Assembly: GCA_039621445.1 (NCBI GenBank)
Contig: CP154956.1
Location: 69,557,649 to 69,621,648 of the forward strand
Source: Euglena gracilis
Lineage: Eukaryota > Euglenida > Euglenophyceae > Euglenales
Direction: 5' to 3'
DNA: 64,000 bases
The notes below the pieces were generated by a model. That model made no database searches and was not told the origin of the DNA. It saw only the letters and a program-made list of their open reading frames with translations. Both the position numbers and the translations under genes were made by a program. This document shows positions 42,077-54,700 of the stretch, one piece after another (positions within the stretch are counted from its first letter, which is position 1; every line of letters begins with the position of its first letter).

Positions 42077-42659
42077 GGGTGGGTTAGAAACCACCATGTT
42101 TCTTTCCAGACCCCCCCTTCTGGCTTCCCCCTACAAGTCCGATTGGAGGACAATTGCACTGCAACCACCCGAGACGGGTTCTTTCCCCATGCATTGCATG
42201 GCACCCGGAGACTTGCGTTTGGACAGTTCCTGGATATTACAAGGCACCACTGAGTTATGAGCAGCATGAGGTGGAAGAGTTGGGTTGAGAAAATATTTAC
42301 CCCTCAACCAATGACGTGATCTTCAGGCGCCATAGTCGCAAATTCTTCCAATGGACCACCCTGCCTAACCACCCCACCAGCAGGCCCTCTCCCCCCAGGT
42401 CCACCCTTGTGTCGCGGGATTGCGCTTTATGACCCTTCCCCCGGTTTTGGCTTTTGCTGAAACCCCCCCCCCCCCCAAAAGGTTGTCGCCCCCCCCCCAG
42501 CCCAATTACACTTTGGCGTTATGGTGCGTGGCGTTGGTCAATATTGCCCAAACAAAAATTTCAATGCCAACCAATGTGACACTAGAACTTTGCTCAAGTT
42601 CGACACACAATTTGCAGGTTCATCTCTGCCATAAACACGCCTCTCTCTCTGAGAGAAGT

Positions 42660-44665
42660 GAGTTGAAGCCATGTGTGAAAACAATCCCGCAATGATTGAT
42701 GGATTTTCTCCAACATGCAACATAGTTTGCAAAGCCTTATCACACCAATTGGAGCCAATACGGCAATTTTTCCACAATTGCAGCAAACGTTGCATGAAAC
42801 CCCCTATCAAAAACCCGATTTTGGGACAATTATCAAATGGAGCAATTCTCCACAATGGCAACCGCATTTCAAAGAGAGAGAGAGCGACAGAGACGGGAGA
42901 GGGGGGAGGCACATTTGCCACGACACTTCCAAAAAGTGAGTGAAGCCATGTGTGAAACACAATCCCGCAATGGTGCGACTTTCTCCAACATGCAACATAG
43001 TTTGCAAGCTTTATCCCATCAACTGGAGCCAAGTACGGCAATTTTTCCACAATTGCAGCAAAAATTGCATGAACCCCCCATCAAAAATCCCGATTTGGGA
43101 CAATTTATCACATTGGAGCAAATCTCCACACTTGCAACCGCAATTCAGGAAGCGCAACAGCGCATTTTCCAGTTGAGCGGTGATTCTGCGAATTTTGCTC
43201 ACTTTTCTGCCCAAGCCAATGAAAGTTTTGCCCCCCGCACGTATGTGCAACAATTGGAGGAAAGACTTTCTCGATTGGAGCAGAAATCTTGCCATTGTGG
43301 CGAAATTCCTGCTGAAACTGCGAGTTTTCAAACCCAAATTACGAATATCGCGAGTAGGATTGAGAATTTGCAACAACAGTGGCAAAATAACACAATTGAA
43401 ATCCGAACCGCAATGGCGGAATTGCAGAACCGCAATGCGGCATCCCGTGCACCAATACCGGATATTAGCGGACTCAAGGCCACCATGGCTGATGTGCACA
43501 AACAGTTACAACAGGGTGTTGGTAACATTGAAGCCTCATTGGCCAAGTTGCACACCCGCTATGCGGAAGTAGCTGGTAGGATCCCGGATGTTACGGGCGT
43601 TCAAACCGCGATAGCGTATTTGCACAAACGCATGCAAGAACTGAGCCCAAAAATGCTTCAGGTGCAATCACCACCCCAAGGCACATTGCCATTACCAACA
43701 CCTACCCCCACACTCCCAAACACACACTTGGACCAGATTTGCGCTAAAATGCGCGCGGAAAATCACCAAATCATGCAAGGATTTTGTGATAGTCTCATGA
43801 ACACCGAGAAAACGGTAAAGCAGGATGTCACAAAAACGTCAAAATGAACTTATCGCGCTATCGGCGCAAGTTTCAGTGTTGCAGGAACAGCCAATGGCTG
43901 AAAATGTCAAAGATCCGCATTCAGACCAACCCACTAAGCCATCTCCACAATTGGAGAACATTTCCAGTGCGATGCGCACTTTAGTGACAAGAGTACAGGA
44001 ATTGGACACTGGCTTTGGTGCAATTTCGCACGATTTCCAGTCGATTTCCGACAACATCCTGCTTTTGGATGAGTTACCCTCATACCGTAGGCGGATTAAG
44101 CGTTTGCAGGAGGATGTGGGTCGGATAACCGACAATTGGAAGGTTGTTGACCATTTGGAGCAAAATGTGCATGAGTTTGCAACAAATCTGGACCAAATTC
44201 ACGCACAATTGCGTTCCATCCACCACTACCCGCAATCGGGTATGGTTGGCACACTTGCCGCTCAAATCTTCCAGCTCAAAAAGAGCTATTCGCGCACCAA
44301 TCCCCGAGTCCACAGGAACATTGCCACCAAATCGCGTTTCCGCTCATGCGGTGGTCCCCCAATTAGCATTACCAGTCCCAATGGACGAGTTTTCGGATGA
44401 TGAGTCGGGTTTTCAAGCGAAAACCAGACCCACCCCCCTCTTAAACCAAGAGATTCGGGAATCCGAACTAATTCGTGGTATGATCCGCACCCCCACACCG
44501 GGTATTGGTCATACCTCCCAAATTCGCTTAGTAGCACCAATGGTGCAAACATGTGATACCTCACCCCCACATGCGCAACCGCATCACCATTCGCGCAACC
44601 TCGATTCCCCGAATTTGCATGGTACCTATGGTGCACTAAGTGGTATGTTCCATGCGCATTCGTAA
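42660..44665 (+). pseudogene. Gag N-terminal coiled-coil region, with internal duplication
   Basis: The main frame 42837-43847 (336 aa) and the frame 43825-44400 are rich in heptad-like Q/L/A segments such as QQLEERLSRLEQK, QITNIASRIENLQQQW and MRTLVTRVQELD, predicting long coiled coil. A roughly 215-bp segment (about 42658-42880) recurs at about 42938-43150, so its LSPTCNIVCKALSHQLEP-like stretch is present twice, once out of frame. A third frame (44300-44665) is acidic and Pro/His rich (MDEFSDDESGF). Frameshifts near 43830 and 44290 break it. Many Ty3/gypsy elements lack such a leader, so this is an unusual Gag extension. Confidence 0.55.
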
Positions 44666-44779
44666 AATTATCCAAACAATACCCTTGGTGCAACCACCAG
44701 AGTACCTGCACAGGGTGCAATTTCGCGCCCGGGCCCACACCACTGGAATACCACCGAAGGGCCACGGGTTTCTCAGAAA

Positions 44780-46190
44780 GATTTCAAAGGCACCATCGCG
44801 ATAGCGAACAAGGTGAAGCCCCAATGGGACGGTGACCGCACCACATGGAAACAATTTTTCTGCGACTGGAAATATTATTGGGATTTGAAGGGACCCACCC
44901 AAGATGACAACCCGGCGGTAATCAAGATGGAATTTATTGATTGCCTCCCAAGGGAAGAAAAAGAACGCGCCAGACAATTAGTCATCTGCAGGCGCATTTC
45001 TTTTGAGGAATTGGTTGAGCAATATGCTTCATCATGCTCCAGTTTGGTTTCCAGAATCAGTCTGGAAAACAAATTTAGCCCCCCGGACCGCAAATGTAAG
45101 TCGATAGACTTGTGGTACTCCAAGTGGCTTGCATTGGCAGCCGAAGTTGATGAGTTAAGGGAAAAAGCAAATCAAAGAACAATTTGATGCGGTATTACTG
45201 CGCTATATCCCTAAACTCATCAAGGAAATTAGCCGCGAGGAACTCGCGGGACACATTTTGACTCTCGATGAGAGATGGAACTGTGTTTCCAAACAAATGA
45301 AGTTATCACAACTTCTGGGACAGATTGAATCGGCATATCACCACCACCCTACCGCGGGTGTACCCACCGGTTCAGTCCATGCAGTCCAAAGGACTACCTC
45401 CCCAAAATCACCAAAATCACCATCCAGTCATTCCAAAACGCGCTATCCGCGCTCAAACCCCAAATCCCCCACACGGGAATCCAAACCGCGCTATTCGCGC
45501 TCTTCTGATCAAGTCTCGGACAAAGTGAGCTTTTTGTGTAATCAACCGGGACATATGTCTCGGGAGTGTCCGAATCCCCAAGCGCGAAAGCGCAGTAAGA
45601 GCCCCCGGGGATCCCTTTCTTCCTGGAGTTCGCGTTATTCACGATCTGCGCATTCGCAGCGGTCGGGATACCGATCGGGTGATGGTAGACCGCGTTCCCG
45701 CTCACCCCACCGCAATAGCGGACGTGGTTTCAAACCGCGAGGTCGGTCCCCCCGCCTCCCTACCCGCAATCGGGATGTGAATCGCGATTCTTCGCAATCT
45801 CGGTCGCGAATTGGATCATCCTCTTCGCGATCCGATCGTGGTAGAGCGGACACCTGCTCCCCGCGTCGCTATGATGCCAAAAGGCAATTGCAATCGCGAA
45901 ACCGTTGTTCCCTTTCTGGGTCTAAAGACCACCATTCATCCAAGTGCCACCGTTCCCGTTCTCCCCGCCCTAGCCATGGTCGTCGCGATTCCAATCGCGG
46001 TTCTGCCAAGAGGCAGCGGGTTGGTTTCAAAATATCCTTTATCGAGGAAAAAGACCTGGCTTCGGGCAGGGAGGGGGATGAGAGCACCGAGGATGAGCTG
46101 GCGGAATACAGAAATTCGATTCGCACGATACGGGCAATTTATTCTAGGAAGTCCTCCATAGGCCAAAAGGCCGACTCCGATATGGAGTAG
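44780..46190 (+). pseudogene. Gag core, damaged zinc knuckle and SR-rich tail
   Basis: The frame ending at 45187 reads KPQWDGDRTTWKQFFCDWKY then AVIKMEFIDCLPREEKERA, typical of the Ty3/gypsy Gag fold. A frameshift near 45180 leads to 45258-46190. There, 45528-45569 encodes SFLCNQPGHMSREC, a CCHC knuckle in which the first Cys position is Ser. The following 180 residues are full of Arg-Ser pairs (RSRSPHRNSGRGFKPRGR), ending in an acidic segment. Gag packages element RNA. An SR-rich Gag tail resembles splicing-factor RS domains, though any link to splicing is only a guess. Confidence 0.7.
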
Positions 46191-46235
46191 GGGAGCCCGA
46201 GGTCTGAGGGCACGGACCTCTGGGCTGATGAACAG

Positions 46236-46980
46236 ATGGAGGTAGGAACTGATCCCCCCTGCGGCCTCTGCCCATCGGTTTTTTTGGTCGGTACCCGGAA
46301 AATTTTCGGGTCCCCCACTCCCCGCGCCAAATTTTTGCTTGGAATGTTGAGCAAAGTAAGCAAATGGTCATGGAACAGTTGGCGCGATAACAATTTTACA
46401 CCCGACCCTTCGCTTTGCGTACCCCCCATGGAACTTTTGGTCCAAGCGAAAATCAAAACTCAAAATTTTTGTGCACAAGCCAAAATTTTAGTCGACACAG
46501 GGTGTCAAATCCCCCGTCTTTTCCGCAAAGGACTTATTCCCACCCCCCTCTTGGTTCATGCCAAGAATCCCGTCAAAAATTATGACTGCAGACAACAGCC
46601 CCATGTGCGGTGGTGACTTGGGATGAATTTTGGACATAGTCCTCCCCATTATCCCGAAGCACCACACACCCCCCCCACAATTCCAAAATTTTCTGGGTAC
46701 TTGGGCATTCGAGGCGAATATCGCCGGTTCTGATGTCTTACTGGGTTTTCCATTCCTACGACAACACCGATTGGTGGTGGATTGTCCTTCGCACGGTTTG
46801 CGCACTAACCCCCCCACACACACCAAACCCCCAAACTTGTTCCCCGTGACGTCACCCAGGACGTCCCCCCGCATTTTCACAACGTTTTCCACAACCAAAA
46901 CACCGTTTCCTACCCTAGGGGTAAAGAGAAAGCTGCCGCCCTACCCACCGCACTTTTACCGCTCGTTTCCCATGCGGTAG
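46236..46980 (+). pseudogene. Retroelement aspartic protease
   Basis: AKILVDTGCQIPRLF (DTG at 46494-46502) is the catalytic flap-side signature of a retropepsin. After a frame break near 46620, SDVLLGFPFLRQHRLVVDC (about 46728-46785) matches the second conserved segment (L-G-x-x-[FW]-L). Together they span the expected roughly 100 residues. Confidence 0.7.
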
Positions 46981-47054
46981 GGAAAGCCAGTAGCTTAACC
47001 CCGCACGTTTCGCTGGGTTCCCAGGCGAGAGCCCAAAGCCCTAAAGTTATAACG

Positions 47055-47939
47055 GTGTCGAGTAGCCGCCCAGCTGCACAACTTTTTCGTTTTCCACCAG
47101 GTGTGTCGATTACAGACACCCCTGTACACCCCCCAGCAGCTACCCCAACCGACACCAACTTATGCACTGACACCCACACAATCGAGCACCACATGCACCG
47201 ACCCTCCTACCAATGCACTCACTGTCGGACAATCTCCGCTTACCATGATTTTGATTGTGGATGTCTAGTTGAATCTTCCAAACTAATCCGATTGGATCCC
47301 GCAACCAGGAATTTTTCTCCACCTGCACTTGGTAGTGGTACCTATATACTTGGTAATGGTACAACCGGTACGGATTTAATAGATAACCAACAGGTACATA
47401 GCCTTGGTACAATGGGTGATACACCCAACAATACACTTAGTAGTTGTTCACATCCCACACTTACACGTGGAAGTTTTTCGCAATTCACGAATGTGAATCA
47501 AGCACTACAGTGCAAAGGCATAGCCTCCCTTTTCGGATTTGCGCATAGCGCTCCCAATGCGCCTATGGCGCTCTCCAACACCCCCGCGCATATCGCGCTT
47601 GCCGCACATAGTGTGAATCACGCGCATAACCCGCATTCCGCGCTATCGCGCATCACCGATGACTGGGTATATGCGCAACCCACCCATGCCCCGCCTGGAT
47701 CGAGTCCTATGGACATGTGTGTGGATGATTCACAATTCCGTTGTTCTGTGTTACAGCGTTTTCCCCCCCTTCAGGATGTTGAGCAGATCTCCAAGTACAC
47801 CAAGGATACCTGGAATGCTTTTCAGTTTGGTCAATATCGAATTTTGAAAAATTGGTTTTCAAAAATCGCCGATATGGCGGATTCCTTTGATTTGACCTTA
47901 GAAATCGATGCATTCTCTTCCAACGCGCATTCGCGATAA
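47055..47939 (+). pseudogene. Linker ORF between protease and reverse transcriptase
   Basis: 294 aa, the cleanest open frame of the element's 5' half. It holds a small Cys/His cluster (HRPSYQCTHCRTISAYHDFD followed by CGC) and a C-terminal half with DVEQISKYTKDTWNAFQFGQ. I do not recognise a domain. Elements of this class usually pass directly from protease to reverse transcriptase, so this is either a long connector or an insertion. Confidence 0.4.
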
Positions 47940-48465
47940 CCGCGATATTGGTCGCAACATTCTACCGCTTTTGACAAGTTTCGGGGAGACGCTATCCTAT
48001 GGATGCACCCCCCCCCTAAAACTTTTCCCGCTTGTTGTAGATCAGATTTTCCAGGATCAAGCGCGAGGCGCATTACTTGTTCCTGTGAATCCTGAAGCGG
48101 AATGGTTTTAAAATTTGACTTATGTCACATTCTATTCGTGGGACCTACCAAACGAATGTTCCTCTATTTGAGGATTTCCGTGGAGTGGTATTACCACCTT
48201 TCCAATAAAAAATTTTTTGTGTTTGTTTGTTTGATGCTTTCAACGTCTCTCAATCTCCACCCCTGAACGTTAGTGTGTTGGATCATACCGACCATGAAGG
48301 AGCCGATACGGCTTTTCTCCATAGTGCCGATAGGCATCAGCGTTCTGCCCCCCCCCTATGGTTGATATGACCCATAAACAGGTTTCCGCTGTCATTGAAC
48401 GTGCAGGACAGCACCCCAATTCAGCAGAATTTTGTACGCGCATCAGTCGCTAATTTTCTGGTGTT

Positions 48466-49860
48466 TTGGAAAATCCTGTTTACGCTTGCGATATAGATCC
48501 CGCTCTTCGCGGACCTTTTGGTGATTATAAAATTGAGCTTAAGGAAGGCGCAAAGCCAATGCATCAGAAATTTTTCCGTTGTTCAGGAGAAAGAGAGATA
48601 GCTCTCAATGAAATCTTTGAAAAGCTCATAGAGCGGAAGTGGATCATCCCTTCCAAAAGTGAATGGACCTCCCAAGCTTTTGTGGTTCCTAAGCCCCCAG
48701 ACCCATCAGGTCAGAAAAAGTGGAGGCTAGTACTGAAATATCGGTACTTAAATTCACAAACTAAGGATGACCCATTTCTGTTACCTCTAATAAAGGACCT
48801 CTTCACAAAACAAGCGGATAACCGCTTGTGGTCATTTTTTGACCTGGAGGATGGTTTCCACCAAATGCATCTGGATCCTGATTCTCAAGCCTATACGGCT
48901 TTTGTAACATCCAGAGGCGTTTACCAATGGACGGTTTTACCAACGGGTGTTAAGAATGTACCAGCAATGTTTCAGCGCATGATCCAATGAGTCTTACGCG
49001 ATTTACCGTTTGCGCTGGTGTACAATGATGATGTTTTGGTTGGTACCCCCTCTCCTTTGGCGAATACACGCGAGAATATTCTCGACATTCACTATCCTGA
49101 TGTTCGCGCGGTATTATCCGCATTTCTCAAGCACAGACTTTTTGTCAAAGGAGCTAAAATGCACTTATTGCGCGAAACGATAAAGTTTGGCGGTCACATT
49201 CTTAATAATGGCCAACGCCGAGCGGCGCCTAGAAAACTAGAGGTCATTAAGAAATGGACACCTGAGGTCATCAAGACCATCACCCATTTGAAAGGATTTT
49301 TGGGATTAGCCCAATACTACGCGATTTACATGAAAGATTTCGCGAAAATCGCGGTACCTCTAACGAGGCAGCTCAAAAAACGTGCACCCGAAAATACAAA
49401 AATCAAATGGGACGCAGATATGCGTGAAGCTCTAGAGAGCATTAAAAAGCTAATGCTTGAAAATGTCGTACTTGACATCGCGGATCCCTACAAGCCTTAT
49501 GTGCTAGAAGTCGATAGCACCGATTATGCTGTACGCGGCGTTCTAAGCCAGCACAACGCGGCTAACGAATTACGCCCTGTAGCATTTTTCAGTAGAAAGC
49601 TACAAGGTGAACATGGCAAAGGCCAAGTCAAATGGAGTATCCGTGAGAAGGAGACGTACGCAATCGTGCTTATTTTGCAAAAATTCCGTAGTTGGGTCGC
49701 CAGTTCCTTGGTGCAAATACTAGTGTTGACTGACCATGAGAGTCTTCAACACCGGTAAACCGAGGATCTGAACAAAGCTATGTCTTCTGTTTGCCGAAGA
49801 TGCAGATGGCATGAATTTTTGAGCCAATTCAACCTAGTGGTTGTATATACCCCTGGCCAT
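48466..49860 (+). pseudogene. Reverse transcriptase and RNase H
   Basis: RT landmarks: GPFGDYKIELKEGAKP, KSEWTSQAFVVPK, WSFFDLEDGFHQMHLDPDSQ, FVTSRGVYQWTVLPTGVKN, the catalytic YNDDV (49021-49035), FGGHILNNGQRRAAPRKLE and LKGFLGLAQYYAIYMKDFAK. RNase H landmarks: VLEVDSTDYAVRGVLSQ, WSIREKETYAIV, LVLTDHESLQHR and, in the next frame, HTQKVADPLSRAP. In-frame stops at 48988 (TGA) and 49756 (TAA) break it. The first is compatible with a CGA-to-TGA change. Confidence 0.9.
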
Positions 49861-50199
49861 ACACAGAAAGTAGCAGACCCGCTCAGTCGAGCACCCTGGC
49901 ATTACCCCGGTAACCCGGATGAAGGTGACGCCACCTTTCATGGCAGCCAAGAGGCTGATGAATATGCACGTCGATATGACGCAGCAGACGATATGTTGGA
50001 TTCTTTTCCCGTTTCATCGATTTTTCGTTCGTTGCCAGTCTCTCCTATACGGGGGAGAAGGCGACGAGGCCGCACACCTGGCCCCCGTCGAATTACGCGA
50101 TCTGAATGTCCTTCCCCCCTCTTCTTTCGCGAATGGGATTATTCCCATGACCCTGTATATAGCACGATAGTGCACAGACTGCGCAATGGCGAGGTTGTA

Positions 50200-51260
50200 C
50201 ATAATTATTCCCTTTCCCCTTTATGGTTGATTTACCGCGATGATGCGGGATATAAATATTGTATACCCCGTGACTTGGTTGATGAAGTACTTTTATGTTA
50301 TCACAACCAAGGTCACCCTGGGGCCCCCAAACTTCTTTCTTTGGTGGGTCGCAGATATTGTACAACCCTGAAGGAAAAAGATTTGCATTCGCGCTGCTTG
50401 CAAATTTTGCAACGGTGCCAAATTTGTCAAGCGGTGAAACCGCGCAGAGGTACCCCCCCTGGTACGCTTGATTTTTTCCTTGTACCCCCTGACATTTTTA
50501 CGTCCCTCTGCATGGATTGTCTGGAATTAGAACCTTGCAAAGGATCAGACGGCAAAATTTACGATTATGTTTTCGTTGTCGTCTGCCGGTTGAGTGGTTA
50601 CATAGTAGCCATTCCATGCCAAAAGGCAGGGTTGACCGCGCAAATTTTAGCGCAGATATTTATGGAGAAGTGTATCTGCCTCATTGGCTTGCCGAATGAG
50701 ATTGTCAGTGAGCAAGATCATTTGATCTCTTCCCGATTCTTCACAACCCTATGTGGTTTACTGGGAATAGAACAGCATTTTTCCATTATATATCGCCCGA
50801 AGGGCAATGGCTGCGCCGAGGCAGCAGTGAAGGCTGTTGTAAATATGCTCGCCTCTCACTGGCTGACTCGCGCCTGGCCTGGGTCCAGATTTTGCCATGG
50901 TCCCTCTTTTATATAAACACTCTACCGGGTTTAGTTTTGCCGCACTCCCCATATAAAATTGTTTTTGGGCGAGACCTGCCAGCGGTTGGTGATATACCAT
51001 CAGAGAGACCAGATCGAAGTAGCGTAACCTGTGAGACATGGTTCTCTGAAGTAGAGTCTCTCAGAACTACTGTTCAGAAACGCATTACTGATATCCATTC
51101 TCAAAAGAGAAATAATTTTTTGCAAGAATTCAAATCTCCTGGCTATAATGCTGGTGATCGTGTACGGGTTCGGAATAGCCGAATCCGTATGCAAGCTTCC
51201 AAGCTAGACCCCCTCTGGCTCGGGCCCTGTTAAATTCTCGAACGCGTTGGTAACAGTGGC
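50200..51260 (+). pseudogene. Integrase
   Basis: HHCC finger: CYHNQGHPG and RCQICQ. Core: MDCLELEPCKG with the first acidic residue, PNEIVSEQDHLISSRFF at the second catalytic block, where Glu stands in place of the usual Asp, and GNGCAEAAVKAVVNM with the third, Glu. A frameshift near 50880 moves to a frame reading LPWSLFYINTLPG and SPYKIVFGRDLPAVGD, then YNAGDRVRVRNSR. A stop at 51231 separates ILERVGNSGRYRVALPNGIE, the usual C-terminal segment. Confidence 0.85.
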
Positions 51261-51269
51261 CGCTATAGG

Positions 51270-51563
51270 GTGGCACTGCCCAACGGGATCGAGGATGTTC
51301 ACATGGATGATTTCAAGCCATACCTTTCCCCGCCTAATGGCAAAGCACTACCGTGCCTTTATTTCAAGCCCCGTTCCAAGTTACCCGAAACGGATGATTT
51401 TGTGGTAGACAAAGTTCTCGATCACAAAATTGATCGGGGAGTCCATTACTGGAAGGTCAGGTGGAAAGGCTATGGGTCAGAGGAGGACACCTGGGATCCA
51501 GCCTCCAGTTTAATTGGTTATGTCCAACAGGACTGGAAGCTGTGGAATAAAAAAATAACATAG
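51270..51563 (+). pseudogene. Integrase C-terminal chromodomain
   Basis: FVVDKVLDHKIDRGVHYWKV, then RWKGYGSEEDTWDPASSLIG with the aromatic positions Y, W and W of a chromodomain. Chromovirus integrases use this domain to target histone-marked chromatin. The frame is intact to the TAG at 51561, so this is the best preserved part of pol. Confidence 0.88.
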
Positions 51564-51604
51564 ACATTTCTGTGAGTAATTTTTGAAATCGGCCTATAGG
51601 CCTT

Positions 51605-51666
51605 TTCCTCCCCTCTCTGTGTTTTTTCTCCCAACCCCAATTCATTTCTCTCTTCTTTTTCTACAG
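51605..51666 (+). promoter_or_regulatory. Polypyrimidine tract and 3' splice site before the third coding region
   Basis: A 50-base pyrimidine-rich stretch with CTCTCTTCTTTTTCTACAG ends at 51666, 40 bases before the ATG at 51706. It suggests that the third coding region is expressed from a spliced subgenomic RNA, as env-like genes of other retroelements are. The donor is not identified. Confidence 0.55.
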
Positions 51667-51705
51667 CTCATAAAGCTACCTTTTTTTGTTTTTGTCCCCG
51701 CGACA

Positions 51706-54700
51706 ATGCAAGACCCAGGGCGCGGCCCAGGCCCGCCCCCTATACAGTATGCTCTCCCTCCCTACCCCCCACACGCCTATGCGGCGGCCCCGCCAGCCCA
51801 AGGGCCGCCCGCATATGCGGTATATCAACCCCCTCCAACCGCTTATGCGGCTCAGGCACAAATGCCACCGCCCCCCCTCAAATGGTTCAGGCACAAATGC
51901 CATATCCCTCTCAGTCAGATATGTCATCCCCTTCTCAGGCACAAATGCCGCCCCCCTCTCAGGCACAAATGCCGCCCCCCTCTCAGGCGCAACCGCCACC
52001 AGTCGCTCATGCGGCCCCGTGCCAATGGGTGCTGCATATGCGGCACAGCCTCAACACGCATATCAAGTTCCAATGGAACAATCACACCCTCAGCAGGTAC
52101 ACCAAGTTTCAATGGAATAACAACAGTATGCGAGGCAGGGACAGGCACCACCAATGGAGCAGGCGCATTACGCCATGCCTGGTCCCTCACCTCCCATCCT
52201 GTATACACCACAGTACGTTATGACTCAACAACCCCAAACACAACCCCAATCTCCACCCGTACAGGGTGTCCCGCACCAGGTACACGCCTTACAGGCGATG
52301 CCCCCTCCTGCTGCTCAACCCGGTCGGGAGCCTGTGGCTCAGACTGCAGTCAGCAGCAGTAGTATATCCGCTTATGCGATCCCTGCGGCGCATGAGACGC
52401 CCCAGCCAGCACCAACAGTGCCATACCCCGCATTCACCGCAGAATTGGTGAATCTCGCAGAGAAAAACTCTGCGGACTGCCCTGCGCGTTAGCGCACTCG
52501 AAAGAGCAGACCCCTCCTTACAAGTGATGTGGGATACCCACTGTCGTCAGATTTTGGGCCTGGCCAATTGGCCTATTGCACAATGGTGCGCTTGTGGCCA
52601 AACTCTGATGACAGGGAAAGTGTACTTCATGCCCGGGGAATATCCCCCTGATGTCAGCATGCGTACACTGGGTATCCAGGTACCGCCGATGCCGCGGATT
52701 CGTCATCAGACAGGTGCATTCACCGATTACATGCAGGAGCATAGCCCCCCAGTGGCGGAAAGCGAAGCGGGAGATATCCCAGCACCAATGGTGCAGCCAT
52801 CGCAAATTTTTCGTGATACCGAGTCCCCTCCTCGTATGCCAAGACCACCACCACCCGAATATCTGGAACCCCAAACGCAATATGCGTATCAGCCAACGGC
52901 GCAACCGTCAACGGCACTACCACCATTTCCATTTCCAGCACATCTGGTAGCTGGAAGTCAGCTGCCCCCACAACGTGATCAGCCGGTGGCTCAGGAGCCT
53001 GGATCCTGGGCTGAGGATGTGGAGCAGGCCGAGACCGAAGGCCGTATGGCTGTGGAAGAGGATGTACCAACGGTACATGAACCCATTCCAGAACCCCGCT
53101 TCACATCACCTCAGCAAGCCATCCAGTACTACCAATCCCTGGAACAGCTCCAGGGCCCACAGTCTGCAGAACGCAGATATGCGTCACAGCCATACAGGTA
53201 GGCAGACCTAGGGAAACGGGGTAGACCAGAATCTTCAACCCGAATGGGGAGACCAAAACCCCCGGCCCCAGCCCCAGCCATACAGGCTACCCCTGCACAG
53301 CAACGTCGGGCATCGGGTGGCCAACAGGCCGCACCCCCTCCCGTACCCGTACCGTTTGCCGTGCCGGCCAAGCCAGCGCCAATGGCGCAACCCCCCAGAC
53401 CGGTGCCAGCAAAAGCAGTGGCGCCGTCAGCTGCAGCAGCGCCACCCGCGCCACAGCCTGTAGCAGCGCCAATGGCGCCACAGCCTGTAATAGCACCAAT
53501 GGCACCACCCCAGGAGACACCAGTACCTCCAGGCCAACAGGCCACCACCGAGGTACTGCCTGTTCCTGAACCCACTCAGCAACAGCTCGAACAAGCCGAA
53601 CTGGCCCAAAGAGCTTATAGGGCAGAAATCGAGCATGAGGCCGCGGAGCGTGCACGAGGACAGAAAATTCTGGACGATACTCGCGAACGTGTACGCAACC
53701 CCACCTACATCGATCCGCCTAGAGGCGAACCCCACCCTGACAATAACCCACCGCTATTGGCGGATATGCAGGATCAACCTGCAGCATACCCAGCAGCCAA
53801 ATTGGCTTATGCCCCACAGGAATTGCTTGGACGAACAAGCGATATGAATCCTTCATTTTTGGGCCCCCGTTTTGCATCCAATCTCAGTCCTCATGCTTGG
53901 AAACAAGCTAGAGAAGAGATTGCCCGATGGGAATCCCGATCGGGCAAGGGTAAAGCCAAAAGTGCTCCCAAACGAGCAACTACTGCAGGCCAAAAAAGCC
54001 AAAGCAAAGGCCAGAAAGGCCAATACCGGAACGTCTATGAGGACGACATGGAAGCTCTATTCGAGCACATCCAGAGTATTCATGACCTCGCATTCGAGGC
54101 AATGCGAAAGTTCCAAAATGAACTTAACCTTCCAATCCTGGTCGCCTCTCCTGTCGTGACTGTGACCAGACATCTCTATACGGAGCGAAATCGTTATTTC
54201 CACCATGATGGAACTTTATATGCCTTTGAGGGCAATGCCATCCTCGGTGCGATATTGGACAATCTGCCAGGATTCTGGCACTTGGTTCTGGGCGGGATAC
54301 CCCACCCAAAATTTCGGCAGGTTCCTGAACTCCTGTGGTTATCCTTACCTGGATTGTGGTCGGGAAGACCGATATAATACAGGTAAAGACCTGCTACGGC
54401 AGTTATTCGACTGCATTCGCAGTGTAGGCCCAAAAGGCCTGGAGTGGGAGTTCTACCCACTACCTGAAAATATCGCCAAATTGGCGGGAAACATGTTCTG
54501 CAGCAATCTGCAAGTCTTTTACCACTGGCAATATGCCTATCACTTTGAAGTGGTCGATATTGACCTCCGCTTCCCCCAGACGTATATCGTGCGATGTTCT
54601 CACTGCTACGAAAAGTTTGCAGTGGACTTCTGGGGATTCGGAGTACGCAGTACTCAACCACAGGCCGAGGGCCAGGACGAGGAAGGTCAACAGGCCAATG

